In this document: positions 17,704 through 26,449 of the stretch, one piece after another
Layout: each line of letters starts with the position of its first letter
Numbering within the stretch: the stretch's first letter is position 1
Assembly (NCBI RefSeq): GCF_001436095.1
Contig: NZ_AYYK01000022.1
Span: 1 to 64,000 of the forward strand
From: Lapidilactobacillus dextrinicus DSM 20335
Lineage (GTDB): Bacteria > Bacillota > Bacilli > Lactobacillales > Lactobacillaceae
Length of the DNA stretch: 64,000 nucleotides
Reading direction: 5' to 3'
Made by a program: the position numbers and the translations under genes
Notes under the pieces: model-generated
The model's input: only the letters and a program-made list of their open reading frames with translations
The model's database searches: none
Told to the model about the DNA's origin: nothing

Positions 17704-19491
17704 TCAAATTGACTGGCTATAAATAATAAATCCCTTCTCTAATAACTGCTGATCAATTAAGTTTTGGCTGAGTAATAGTTCACCAGAAACATTGACTGGT
17801 TGTGGTTGTGTGCCTAAGTTAAAGATCGCGGTTATTTGCTGATCGTCTTGGCGACGAGTCAATTGGACCAGCTGTTGATCATCGTCTACTTGATCCCAAA
17901 TAAACTCACCTTGAGTTAATAGATCTGCATTTTGTAAACGTAATTGAATTAACTGTTGATAGAATTTAAATAGCTGCTGATCTTGAGTTGTCTCGTCCCA
18001 ATTCATCGGCTTGCGGCAATCAGGATCGTTGCCTCCATCCATACCAATCTCATCGCCATAATAAATGCAGGGTTCACCTTCTTGCAAGAACGTGAACGCC
18101 AAGATCTGGCGCATTAGGTCCTTATCATGATCACAAACAGTTAATAGGCGCGCGGTATCGTGTGAGTCTAACGTATTAAGCATCACTTCGTTAACCTGAC
18201 GTTGATATAATGTTCGCTGATAATTTAAACCATCAACCATGCGGCTAGGGGTTAAACTATGCTTTACAATTCCGTTAATCATTGTTTCTGTATAGGCGTA
18301 ATTCATCACTGCTGAGAATTGATCGCCTGCTAACCAAGGTTGCGAATTATGCCAAACTTCACCAAGAATATAAAAATCAGATTTCAATTGATGACAAGTT
18401 TCGGCAAAACGACGCCAAAAAACATGATCCACCTCATTAGCAACATCTAACCGCCACGCATCAATATCAAACTCCTTAATCCAGTACGCAGCAACGTCTA
18501 GTAAATATTGCTTAACTTCAGGATTAGCCGTATTTAATTTTGGCATGTGTGGTGTGAAGGCAAAAGTGTCAAACGTTAATTTTTTGGCATTTTCAAAATT
18601 GTCAGTTTCTTCATAGGCTACTGGGAATTTATTGATGTGGAACCAGCTAGCAAAGCGTGAATTTTCTTCGTTGGCTAAAACATCTTGCCATTGAATTGAC
18701 TGATCGCCAATATGATTAAAAACAGCATCAAGCATGACTTTAATTCCGCGTTGATGAGCGGCTTCAACAACTCTTCTGAATAAATCCTTATCTCCAAAAT
18801 CAGGGTCAATTTCTAAATAATCAATTGTGTCATATTTATGATTGGAATAAGCCTTGAAGATCGGACAGAAATAGATGCCATTAATCCCTAGTTCTTGTAA
18901 ATAATCCAAGTGGTCTAATACGCCTTGTAAGTCACCACCATAATAGTCAGTCCGATTAGGGCTTAAATCACTACGCCATGGTTTAACGCCAACAGGATCA
19001 TTGTCCTTATCGCCATTAGCAAAACGCTCAGGAAAAATCTGATACCAAATTGTGTGACGAACCCAGTCTGGTTCTTTAAAGCGATCAATCTCGTGTAAAT
19101 AAGGCATCCGGAATGGATTGCCATTGGTACCAATTAATTCAGTTGTAAACGGAAATACACCACGGTCACCATATAATACTTTTTGACCATCTTGACCTAC
19201 TACTTCAAAATCGTATTGCACCCGTTTATAAGGCACTTGAAGCGCTGCCTCCCAATAGTCAAAATCTTCAGTTGTTGCTATTTTATGCATTGCTATCGTC
19301 TGATAATCCCAATGAGAACTACCAGAGTTATTGGTTAAATCATCAGTTGTACTAACATAAGGATCACCGTAAAAACAATTGACTTCAGCAACATCGGTAC
19401 GTTTTGTTCTTAAACGAACTCGAAAATCGTTAGGCTGGTATAAAAAAGCAAATTCACTTTCGGGGCGATGATAAATTGCAGCAGTTTCCAT
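17704..19491 (-). CDS. GH13_20 maltogenic amylase / neopullulanase / cyclomaltodextrinase
   Basis: Intracellular maltodextrin hydrolase of 595 residues with no signal peptide. An N-terminal CBM34-like domain (about 1-120) precedes the GH13 barrel. Catalytic residues are visible: nucleophile D349 (DAWRLDVANE), acid E378 (ILGEVWH) and D445 (LDSHDT). The FNH motif at region I is also present. Size and N-domain place it in the maltogenic amylase/cyclodextrinase group; sequence does not separate these activities. It would cut imported maltodextrins to maltose for mapA. Located between malG and mapA; an AGG site precedes the ATG by about 9 nt. Confidence 0.88.
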   Translation of the reverse strand: METAAIYHRPESEFAFLYQPNDFRVRLRTKRTDVAEVNCFYGDPYVSTTDDLTNNSGSSHWDYQTIAMHKIATTEDFDYWEAALQVPYKRVQYDFEVVGQDGQKVLYGDRGVFPFTTELIGTNGNPFRMPYLHEIDRFKEPDWVRHTIWYQIFPERFANGDKDNDPVGVKPWRSDLSPNRTDYYGGDLQGVLDHLDYLQELGINGIYFCPIFKAYSNHKYDTIDYLEIDPDFGDKDLFRRVVEAAHQRGIKVMLDAVFNHIGDQSIQWQDVLANEENSRFASWFHINKFPVAYEETDNFENAKKLTFDTFAFTPHMPKLNTANPEVKQYLLDVAAYWIKEFDIDAWRLDVANEVDHVFWRRFAETCHQLKSDFYILGEVWHNSQPWLAGDQFSAVMNYAYTETMINGIVKHSLTPSRMVDGLNYQRTLYQRQVNEVMLNTLDSHDTARLLTVCDHDKDLMRQILAFTFLQEGEPCIYYGDEIGMDGGNDPDCRKPMNWDETTQDQQLFKFYQQLIQLRLQNADLLTQGEFIWDQVDDDQQLVQLTRRQDDQQITAIFNLGTQPQPVNVSGELLLSQNLIDQQLLEKGFIIYSQSI

Positions 19492-19580
19492 TCATGAATA
19501 CCTCTCTTTTAAAACCGAATAATTATCAAACACATTCTAGTCATGATGAATTATTCTAAATTTTTATAATCTAAAATTAA

Positions 19581-19614
19581 ACAAAAACCATCCGTTTTGC
19601 TGGATGGTTTTTGT
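19581..19614 (-). terminator. Terminator after malG
   Basis: Perfect 13-bp stem (19581-19593 with 19602-19614) with an 8-nt loop. On the minus strand it is followed by AATTTTAG. It lies between malG and the GH13_20 gene and suggests malEFG ends here. Confidence 0.75.
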
Positions 19615-19624
19615 TGTGGCTAAA

Positions 19625-20479
19625 TTAACCTTTATCTGCACCAGCAGTAATGCCGCTAACGTAGTAACGTTGCAAGATAATAAATAAAATCGTGATTGGT
19701 ACAGCGATAATCACACATCCTGCAACAAAGGCTGTGAAATACTGACTGCTTAAGCCCTTAGTGTTAGACATCATATTAAAGAGACCATAAGCAACTGTCT
19801 TATTCTTAGGACTGTCTGTGGAAAGAATAATACTTGGGAAAATAAAATCTGTCCATGGTGCCATGAAAGCTGTCAGTGACGTATAAATAATCATAGGCCG
19901 ATCTAATGGCAAAATAATATGCGTAAAGACTTGCCACTTAGTTGCGCCTTCTAGTTCAGCCGCCTCATCAAGAGAACGAGGAATAGTATCCAAGAAACCC
20001 TTCATGACATAAAAGCCTAAACCAGCACCGCCAATATAAACCAAAGTCAAACCTGCTAAATTAGTCATACCAATTGCTTTTAACATATAATACAAAGCAA
20101 TCATTGACATAAAACCGGGAAACATGCCCAATACTAAAGCAAACTGTAAAAATGGCTTACGTAGTTTAAAGCGTAATCGCGATAAGCAATACGACATCAC
20201 TGTTGTCGTAAATGTATTGACGACTGCACAGATGACTGCAATAACAAAGGTGTTTAAAACCCAGCTACCAAAGGGATATAGTTTACTATTAAAGATTTTG
20301 GCATAATTACTAAATGTCCATTGCTTAGGAATGAATGTCGAGACAAAGCCAGACAAGTTAACTGAGAAGCTAGTCATCACGATCCAAACAATCGGAAAAA
20401 CCCAAACGATTGCTAAAACAATCAGCAAAATATATCTAAACGTTAAAGAAAGCTTTCGTTGTTGTTTATATGAATGCAT
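19625..20479 (-). CDS. malG: Maltodextrin ABC transporter permease MalG
   Basis: One of two membrane-spanning subunits importing maltose/maltodextrins. About six helices, with the ATPase-coupling EAA loop DEAAELEGATKWQVFTHIILPL (around 182-203). The start at 20479 follows AAGGAGG by about 9 nt and leaves a 4-nt gap to malF. The frame extends to 20503, but that start would place the ribosome site inside the gene. Together with MalE and MalF it forms the importer; no cognate ATPase gene is present nearby. Confidence 0.9.
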   Translation of the reverse strand: MHSYKQQRKLSLTFRYILLIVLAIVWVFPIVWIVMTSFSVNLSGFVSTFIPKQWTFSNYAKIFNSKLYPFGSWVLNTFVIAVICAVVNTFTTTVMSYCLSRLRFKLRKPFLQFALVLGMFPGFMSMIALYYMLKAIGMTNLAGLTLVYIGGAGLGFYVMKGFLDTIPRSLDEAAELEGATKWQVFTHIILPLDRPMIIYTSLTAFMAPWTDFIFPSIILSTDSPKNKTVAYGLFNMMSNTKGLSSQYFTAFVAGCVIIAVPITILFIILQRYYVSGITAGADKG

Positions 20480-20483
20480 CGTA

Positions 20484-21833
20484 TTAGCCCTCCTTAAACG
20501 CATTTGTACGACGATAAGTTAATAGTGAAAAGATTGCAGAAATAACGAAGATAATAATACCTAAAGCTGCAGCAATATTATAATCAGGAACTGATTGCAT
20601 TGTTAGTTTGTATAACCACGTTACCAGCAAGTCAGTTGATCCAGCTTGGTAGAATTTAGAATTCAGTGGGCCACCACCAGTTAATAAGAAAATAACGTTG
20701 AAGTTATTAATATTACCAATGAATTGTTGAATTAAAGATGGCCCCATGACAAAGAGAATCTGTGGGAAAGTAATACTACGGAATACTTGGAATGGATTAG
20801 CACCATCCATCTTAGCCGCTTCAATTTGATCTTGCGGTAAGTTTTGAATAATCGCCGTAGCAATTAACATGGTTACTGGAATACCAATCCACATATTAGT
20901 TACGATAACTGTTATCTTCGCTAAGTTAGGATCTTGCAAGAAACGAATTGGTTGTGAAATCCAGTTCATTCGTTGTAACCAACTGTTTACTGGACCCGCA
21001 TTGTCCCAGAACATTGACATCATCAATAAAGATACGAACTGCGGAACGGCAAAGACAACCACAAATAAGGTCCGGAAGAAACCTCTGAATTTAATTCCTT
21101 TAGATTCAATCAATAATCCTAATAAAACCCCGAAAAGGAAAGTGGTAGCTGTTGCTGCCACAGCCCAAATTAAAGTCCAACCTAAAACCGGGAAGAAAGT
21201 TCCTGCCATATCACCGGTTAAAATTTGACCAAATGATTGCAAGCCAGTCCATGAAAAACCGATTGGGTGATATTGGTTAAAGTTGGTAAAAGCCATCGTA
21301 ATCATATAAATAGTTGGTGTTACAGTAAAAGCAAATATACCAGCTAATGGTAAAAACATTAATAATTGATGTAATCGTGAATCTAATAATGTTGCCAAGT
21401 CTTCCTTGGTCGAAGGAATATGTTTACCATCACGGTTTAAAGCATAAAGATGACGCGTTGACTTCAAGCTAACATAGTAAAGAATCAATAACAGAATTAT
21501 TAAAATAATAGAAACAATACCAAAAAGTAAAATAACCATTGAAGAATCAGGTTGTTTAGTTACCCAAATACCTTGTTTTTCATCAAAAACTCGGGTGAGC
21601 TTTTTGATTTTACCTAAACTACTTAGAAGGCTAATTGCACTAATACCGCTGTAGAAGAACCAGACTAAGAAAGCAACTTCACTGATTAGAAAGATCAGAC
21701 CTTTGAGCCATTGTTTGTTTTTTAGCTGGCTGATCCCCATGATGATGAAGCTAAGTTTTGTAGCCCAATCTCCTTTTTGCCAGGTTTCTTTAAACGTGGC
21801 CTCAGGCGCTGTGTTTGCGTTCTTTTTAAACAT
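20484..21833 (-). CDS. malF: Maltodextrin ABC transporter permease MalF
   Basis: 449-residue permease partner of MalG. It has an extended N-terminal part with two extra hydrophobic segments (about 44-75 and 100-124) before the core helices. The EAA coupling loop is QIEAAKMDGANPFQVFRSITFP near residues 335-357. N-terminal extension is usual for MalF proteins. The AAAAGGA site lies before the ATG. It is separated from malE by an 82-bp gap containing a strong hairpin. Confidence 0.9.
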   Translation of the reverse strand: MFKKNANTAPEATFKETWQKGDWATKLSFIIMGISQLKNKQWLKGLIFLISEVAFLVWFFYSGISAISLLSSLGKIKKLTRVFDEKQGIWVTKQPDSSMVILLFGIVSIILIILLLILYYVSLKSTRHLYALNRDGKHIPSTKEDLATLLDSRLHQLLMFLPLAGIFAFTVTPTIYMITMAFTNFNQYHPIGFSWTGLQSFGQILTGDMAGTFFPVLGWTLIWAVAATATTFLFGVLLGLLIESKGIKFRGFFRTLFVVVFAVPQFVSLLMMSMFWDNAGPVNSWLQRMNWISQPIRFLQDPNLAKITVIVTNMWIGIPVTMLIATAIIQNLPQDQIEAAKMDGANPFQVFRSITFPQILFVMGPSLIQQFIGNINNFNVIFLLTGGGPLNSKFYQAGSTDLLVTWLYKLTMQSVPDYNIAAALGIIIFVISAIFSLLTYRRTNAFKEG

Positions 21834-21869
21834 ACGTTTACGGTCCTTTTCTTAATCTAATCTTGAAAA

Positions 21870-21901
21870 GCAAAGAGGTTAGGCAACCCTAACCCCTTTG
21901 C
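21870..21901 (-). terminator. malE-malF intercistronic hairpin (partial terminator or mRNA stabiliser)
   Basis: A 14-bp stem with one mismatch (21870-21883 with 21888-21901) and a 4-nt loop, followed on the minus strand by only four T. It sits just after malE. Such hairpins raise binding-protein mRNA over permease mRNA. Confidence 0.6.
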
Positions 21902-21915
21902 AGATAATACCAGCA

Positions 21916-23133
21916 TTACTTCGAATCTTTAGAGATTTGCTTTTCAAATGATGCAAGTTGAGTCTTGTAATCTGCAGGTTTAGTCTTACCAGTGTATGCA
22001 TTATCAACTAATGGTGCTGCTAAGTTCCAGAACGTTGCCATTTGATTCATCTTAGGCATAACAACACTCAAATTAGCTTGTTTGATAACGGCTTTGGCAA
22101 CAGGATCTGCTTTAACGACTTTATTCTTTTGAGCTTTTTTAGCAACTGGAATAGCATTAGTTCCCTTGTAAAGAGCTACTTGTGAAGACTTGTTAGACAA
22201 GTATTGTGCCAAGGTAGTTGCTGCTAATTGATTCTTTGATTTAGCGTTAACAGCTAATGTACCAACACCAGAGAAAGACTTCATTTGTTTGTCGCCTGAT
22301 TCAAAGTTTAACTTAGGTAAGATTGTGACACCAAAGTTATCACCCAAAATCTTCTTAACACTTTGACCATCCCAAGGACCGTCAAGAATTGCTTGAGTCT
22401 TACCGTTTTCTAAATCACTTAACAATGCTGAACCTGATTGGCGAACACCTTTATTGTTCTTTTGAGCAGCTAACCAAGTCATAACTTCGACGCCTTTTTC
22501 GTTATTAACCTTGGTACCGTTTAATTTTTCACCTGATTTACCATATAAGTTAGTTCCGTTGGACAAGAATGCTGGATACCAGTTATAGGCATTGGTAAAG
22601 TCAGTACCGATAACACCTTTTGATGTCAAAGTAGACCATGAACTAACTTCATCAGCTGATAATTTAGATTTGTCATAGTAGATAATGTTTGATTGAACAT
22701 CTTGTGGATAAGCTAGGTATTGCCCTTTCCAAGTAACGGCCTTACCAGCTAATTTAACATCATTTTTCTTAACCCATTTTGTTGCTGAAGGTGATAATGG
22801 GTTAATATAGCCTGCATTATACATTGCACCAAGTTGATCATTAGGTGCTTTAAAAACATCGGCTGCTTTTGAAGGATCTTTAGATAAGTCTGTTTTAGCT
22901 GAAGCTGAGCCTGAAGGACTAGTTGAAACTTTAACTTTGACTTTTGGATATTTTTTCTCGAATTGTTTAACTAATTTCTTATATGAAGGGACATTGTTTG
23001 TATCAACCCATAATGTGACATTACCTTTTGGTTTTGCTGTTGCTGCTGAAACACTTTGGCTATTGACAGATGCTACTGTTGCAAGTGCTAATGCAGAAGC
23101 ACCAGCGACCATAATCTTTTTCCATGATTTCAT
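21916..23133 (-). CDS. malE: Maltose/maltodextrin-binding protein MalE, non-lipoprotein signal peptide
   Basis: Extracellular solute-binding protein (SBP family 1), 405 residues, that delivers maltodextrins to MalFG. The N-terminus is a clear export signal (MKSWKKIMVAGASALALATV) ending in VSAATA. There is no cysteine and therefore no lipobox, unlike most Gram-positive binding proteins. It must be held by an uncleaved signal or other contact, or be released. The mature part begins GNVTLWVDTNN, as expected for MalE. GGGAGG precedes the ATG. A MalR box and a cre site lie in the promoter. Confidence 0.9.
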   Translation of the reverse strand: MKSWKKIMVAGASALALATVASVNSQSVSAATAKPKGNVTLWVDTNNVPSYKKLVKQFEKKYPKVKVKVSTSPSGSASAKTDLSKDPSKAADVFKAPNDQLGAMYNAGYINPLSPSATKWVKKNDVKLAGKAVTWKGQYLAYPQDVQSNIIYYDKSKLSADEVSSWSTLTSKGVIGTDFTNAYNWYPAFLSNGTNLYGKSGEKLNGTKVNNEKGVEVMTWLAAQKNNKGVRQSGSALLSDLENGKTQAILDGPWDGQSVKKILGDNFGVTILPKLNFESGDKQMKSFSGVGTLAVNAKSKNQLAATTLAQYLSNKSSQVALYKGTNAIPVAKKAQKNKVVKADPVAKAVIKQANLSVVMPKMNQMATFWNLAAPLVDNAYTGKTKPADYKTQLASFEKQISKDSK

Positions 23134-23157
23134 TTTTAGTTCCTCCCAAATAAAATA

Positions 23158-23171
23158 TGATTTCGCTTACA
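23158..23171. promoter_or_regulatory. CcpA cre site upstream of malE
   Basis: On the minus strand TGTAAGCGAAATCA fits the cre consensus TGNAARCGNWWWCA at every position. It lies 25 bp before the malE start, within the transcribed leader, where CcpA would block elongation or initiation in glucose. Confidence 0.7.
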
Positions 23172-23218
23172 AGGGTCATTATCACAGCTTGCTCTTTTAT
23201 AATCAAGACGATTTGCCT

Positions 23219-23232
23219 TGTTACCGATAACA
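23219..23232. promoter_or_regulatory. MalR operator upstream of malE
   Basis: TGTTACCGATAACA is a LacI-type palindrome with a central CG. It is identical, on the opposite strand, to the box before malL. It overlaps the likely -35 region of the malE promoter, whose -10 is about TATAAA near 23195. Confidence 0.75.
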
Positions 23233-23374
23233 GAAAAAGCGTTATTGCAAAGTTATTGATTATAAACGATAAACTGACCTTCAAAATGAATCCGCTTCAA
23301 CTATTATTTTTAACAATTTAAATAAATCTGTTTTCAGTAAATGACAAATTTATTAACGGTGTTCACTAGTTCAA

Positions 23375-25051
23375 TTAAAGATGTTGACTCACAAAAACAA
23401 CACTCGCCCATGGACCTAATAGTAATTCTCGCTCTTTAAACTGCCAGTTTCCGGTTATTAATTGTGGCTGTTCGGTTAATTTATGGGGCAAAGTAACTGT
23501 TTGTTCTTGCTGAGAAAGATTGGTAATAACTAACGACGACTGATCTGTTGATTTTCGTTGATACATAATCACTGACGTTGGTGCATTTAATAGCTCAAAG
23601 TCGCCAATTGCAAAAGCTGGTTGCTGTTTAAGTCTCAATAACCGACGATAAAAATTCAAAATACTATCTTGATCGCTTTCTTGTTGAGCAACAGTAGTCG
23701 ACGCAGGCGCCACTCTTAACCAAGGTTCATGAGTAGAAAAACCATTATTTGAACTTTGATCCCAACTCATTGCTTGGCGCGCAGCTGTTTTGTGAACTTG
23801 CGAAAGTGCTTTTAAGACAGCTTGTTTTTGACCTTCGGGCACTTGCTGTTCTAAGTCCGTTACGGTTTGATCTTGAAATGCAGAGAAACGCGTTAGTTCA
23901 GCGCTCTTAAGGCCTAACTCTTCACCGTAGTAAATAATGGGAATTCCTTTTTGTAAATACAACATGGTCGCTAGCGTCTTGAGACTCTCCGTTGGATATT
24001 GCGGATCACCGTAAGTCGTTGCCATTCTTGGTAAATCGTGATTGCTAAAATATAAGGTCGGCTGTGTTGTTTGTGCTAAAGTCGTTTGCCATTCAACAAT
24101 AGAGACCGGTAAACTAGCAACGTCTAGTACTTCTGGTTGAGGTAATTGTAAAGTGGTTGATAAAGAAGTAGCTGTTTTTTTCTTTTTAGGTAAATTACGA
24201 AAGCTAACAATAGCATCGCATAAGGCTCTGCCATTGGTCTTGCGTGTGTACAACGCTGCTAAATTAGGATCAGCTGAAGCGCCCTCACCTAAAATAAACA
24301 AATCCGCATTAATCTTGCGTAGTTCATTAATAAATTCTTGTAAATACGTCACTACATTGGGCAAATTAGCAAACATCGGCTCTGCTACAACTGGTTGAGT
24401 TGAATCAGTTGGATAGTTTTGGCGTAAGTTACCTTTAGCAATATGAATAAAAGCATCAAGTCTTAAACCATCTATTCCCTTTTCAACCCAGAACTTAGCC
24501 ACTTCAATCATTGCTTCACGTACTTCTGGATTACGCCAATTCAAATCCGGCATATGTTTATCAAAAAGGTGGAAATAGTATGCGCCTGGTTCAGTTGGAT
24601 GTTCTTGCCAAACAGACCCGCCAAAAAATGAGCCCCAATTATTTGGTGGTAAACCATTATCAGTCTTCTGCCAAATATAATAATCACGAAACAAACTATT
24701 AGGACTCTTTAAAGCATCTTGAAACCAAGGATGCTGGTCAGAAGTATGATTTAAAACAAAATCCATTAATACATGCAATCCCAATTGGTGTGCTTTTTCG
24801 ATTAACTCAGTCATGGTTGCCATATCGCCAAATTTCGGATCAATCGTATAATAATTCGAAACATCATAACCATTGTCGACTTGTGGTGAAGTTAAAACTG
24901 GGTTCAACCAAATTGTATTAACCCCTAACGACTTAATATAATCAAGGCGATTAATTAAACCGCGCAAGTCACCTAAACCATCATTATCACTATCCTGAAA
25001 ACTTCGCGGGTATACCTGATAAATAATGGCATTATCATACCATTTCGTCAT
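23375..25051 (-). CDS. malL: GH13 alpha-glucosidase, MalL type
   Basis: Intracellular exo-acting alpha-glucosidase of 558 residues from the ATG at 25051 (GGAGG 7 nt upstream). The frame could be extended to 25078, but without a ribosome site. Catalytic residues: D199 (GLRLDA), E256 (FILGE), D339 (SNHD). The residue after the nucleophile is A200. In Bacillus-type enzymes Val at this place goes with alpha-1,6 (isomaltose) activity and Ala with alpha-1,4 activity, so a maltodextrin-preferring enzyme is inferred. It lies between malR and malE with its own MalR box. Confidence 0.85.
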   Translation of the reverse strand: MTKWYDNAIIYQVYPRSFQDSDNDGLGDLRGLINRLDYIKSLGVNTIWLNPVLTSPQVDNGYDVSNYYTIDPKFGDMATMTELIEKAHQLGLHVLMDFVLNHTSDQHPWFQDALKSPNSLFRDYYIWQKTDNGLPPNNWGSFFGGSVWQEHPTEPGAYYFHLFDKHMPDLNWRNPEVREAMIEVAKFWVEKGIDGLRLDAFIHIAKGNLRQNYPTDSTQPVVAEPMFANLPNVVTYLQEFINELRKINADLFILGEGASADPNLAALYTRKTNGRALCDAIVSFRNLPKKKKTATSLSTTLQLPQPEVLDVASLPVSIVEWQTTLAQTTQPTLYFSNHDLPRMATTYGDPQYPTESLKTLATMLYLQKGIPIIYYGEELGLKSAELTRFSAFQDQTVTDLEQQVPEGQKQAVLKALSQVHKTAARQAMSWDQSSNNGFSTHEPWLRVAPASTTVAQQESDQDSILNFYRRLLRLKQQPAFAIGDFELLNAPTSVIMYQRKSTDQSSLVITNLSQQEQTVTLPHKLTEQPQLITGNWQFKERELLLGPWASVVFVSQHL

Positions 25052-25130
25052 ATCTAGTCCTCCTAATCCGAATAACATTTACTTATCTATCTTAGAAAAC
25101 CCTTGCACAAACAACAAGTAATTCTCTCAA

Positions 25131-25144
25131 TGTTATCGGTAACA
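25131..25144. promoter_or_regulatory. MalR operator upstream of malL
   Basis: TGTTATCGGTAACA, the exact reverse complement of the malE box. It lies about 80 bp before the malL start, near a possible promoter TTGTTG-17 nt-TAAGAT on the minus strand. Confidence 0.72.
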
Positions 25145-25289
25145 GGTTTAATCTGACGACTAATCATGACTTTTCTTCATGACCTTTAAAAAAGCTAAGA
25201 CAAAAGCTAGCTTAATCTTTTAAATAGACCAATGACGAATATTAGCTGTTAAACGCATTCTAAAAGTCAGATCATTCTGCTTAAAATGT

Positions 25290-25323
25290 AAAAAGCTAAA
25301 TCCAAATTTGGATTTAGCTTTTT
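25290..25323 (-). terminator. Terminator after malR
   Basis: Long perfect palindrome, 17-bp half-arms with T/A runs at both ends, about 20 bp after the malR stop. Confidence 0.85.
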
Positions 25324-25345
25324 ACGCTCTCGCTTATTTAAATTT

Positions 25346-26347
25346 TTAACTGCGATGATAATTACGAGTAGTCTGGCGCCGAATTAACTCTGGCGAAAAC
25401 ATCACTTCAACACGATTGTTACGATCAGGATCATGATCTTCGCTCATGGGCAAAGCTAGATTAATCTTTTGTAACAATAAGGCGGCAACTTTACTCCCCA
25501 TGGTCATGACCGGCTGTTTGACCGTTGTTAACTTTGGGTCAGCAATTTGATCTAAAAAGACACCGTCAAACCCAATAATGCCAAATTCATCGGGAATATT
25601 GCCGTGCATATGTTGAATGCCGCGTTCAACCCCGATAGCTAAGCGATCACTTGAACAGACAAAACAAGTGTTGGGTTTAAATTCATGCCAGTGGTTTTCA
25701 ACATAGTTCTGGGCTTCAGAAGAGTGATTGCCAAAACGAACGATTTGTGGGTTACGGCCATCTTTTTGCATGGTATCCATATAACCGCGTTCGCGCGAAT
25801 ATTCAAATGACTCTTTTAACTCAATACCAAAGAAGATAATTTGGTCATAACCATCATTAATTGCAGCACTAGTCGCCAAAAACGTACCATATTTGTTATC
25901 CGAATCGACATAATCATAATTATGTCGATTCTCACCAAAAAGAATCGTTGGTCGGTTCAATTGATTAAGCCAATCAAAGTCATCTCGCCGTGCACCAGTG
26001 ATAATATAACCATCACAGTCACCAATATCGGCATTTTTTTGTGTAACTACTTGCAACGCATACTGATGTTCATTCAATGCCTGGGCAACGCCCATTAATA
26101 AAGTGGCGTAATAAGGTTCAACCGTATCAACTTTTTCCAGAATAATTAACTTAATAATACGAGTCGTATTAGCGGCCAACGCTTTTGCAGCAAAATTCGG
26201 CTGATAGTCTAATTCTTTCATGGCTTTGAAGACAAGTGCTTTCAATTCATCTGTCACTTGTTCAGGATGATTAATCACACGAGAAACTGTCATCTTCGAA
26301 ACATTTGCAGCTTTTGCCACATCAGTTAAAGTTGCGATTGTACTCAC
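25346..26347 (-). CDS. malR: LacI-family maltose regulator MalR
   Basis: 333 residues. An N-terminal LacI helix-turn-helix (about 5-26, TLTDVAKAANVSKMTVSRVIN) and hinge helix are followed by a periplasmic-binding-protein-like effector domain. Position beside malL, malE and mapA, and three shared CG-centred palindromes in their promoters, point to control of the maltose regulon, probably relieved by maltose or maltodextrin. Start is GTG at 26347. The ribosome site is weak and nearly abuts it, so the true start is less certain. Ends at a strong terminator. Confidence 0.85.
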   Translation of the reverse strand: MSTIATLTDVAKAANVSKMTVSRVINHPEQVTDELKALVFKAMKELDYQPNFAAKALAANTTRIIKLIILEKVDTVEPYYATLLMGVAQALNEHQYALQVVTQKNADIGDCDGYIITGARRDDFDWLNQLNRPTILFGENRHNYDYVDSDNKYGTFLATSAAINDGYDQIIFFGIELKESFEYSRERGYMDTMQKDGRNPQIVRFGNHSSEAQNYVENHWHEFKPNTCFVCSSDRLAIGVERGIQHMHGNIPDEFGIIGFDGVFLDQIADPKLTTVKQPVMTMGSKVAALLLQKINLALPMSEDHDPDRNNRVEVMFSPELIRRQTTRNYHRS

Positions 26348-26449
26348 CTACTTCTATGAATTACTCTCATTATATCCAGCTGGGATTTGATTAACAAGCC
26401 TAGGTCCAACTGATCCAATTAACCGATCAGTTTTGCCATCTACATTAAA

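Noticed and set aside
25185-25222. Imperfect AAGCTAAG/CTAGCTT repeat as a terminator
   Set aside because: The stem is short with mismatches, and no gene ends there.
26408-26432. AACTGATC/GATCAGTT inverted repeat after fetB as a terminator
   Set aside because: No T run follows on the minus strand; it may be chance or a weak operator.
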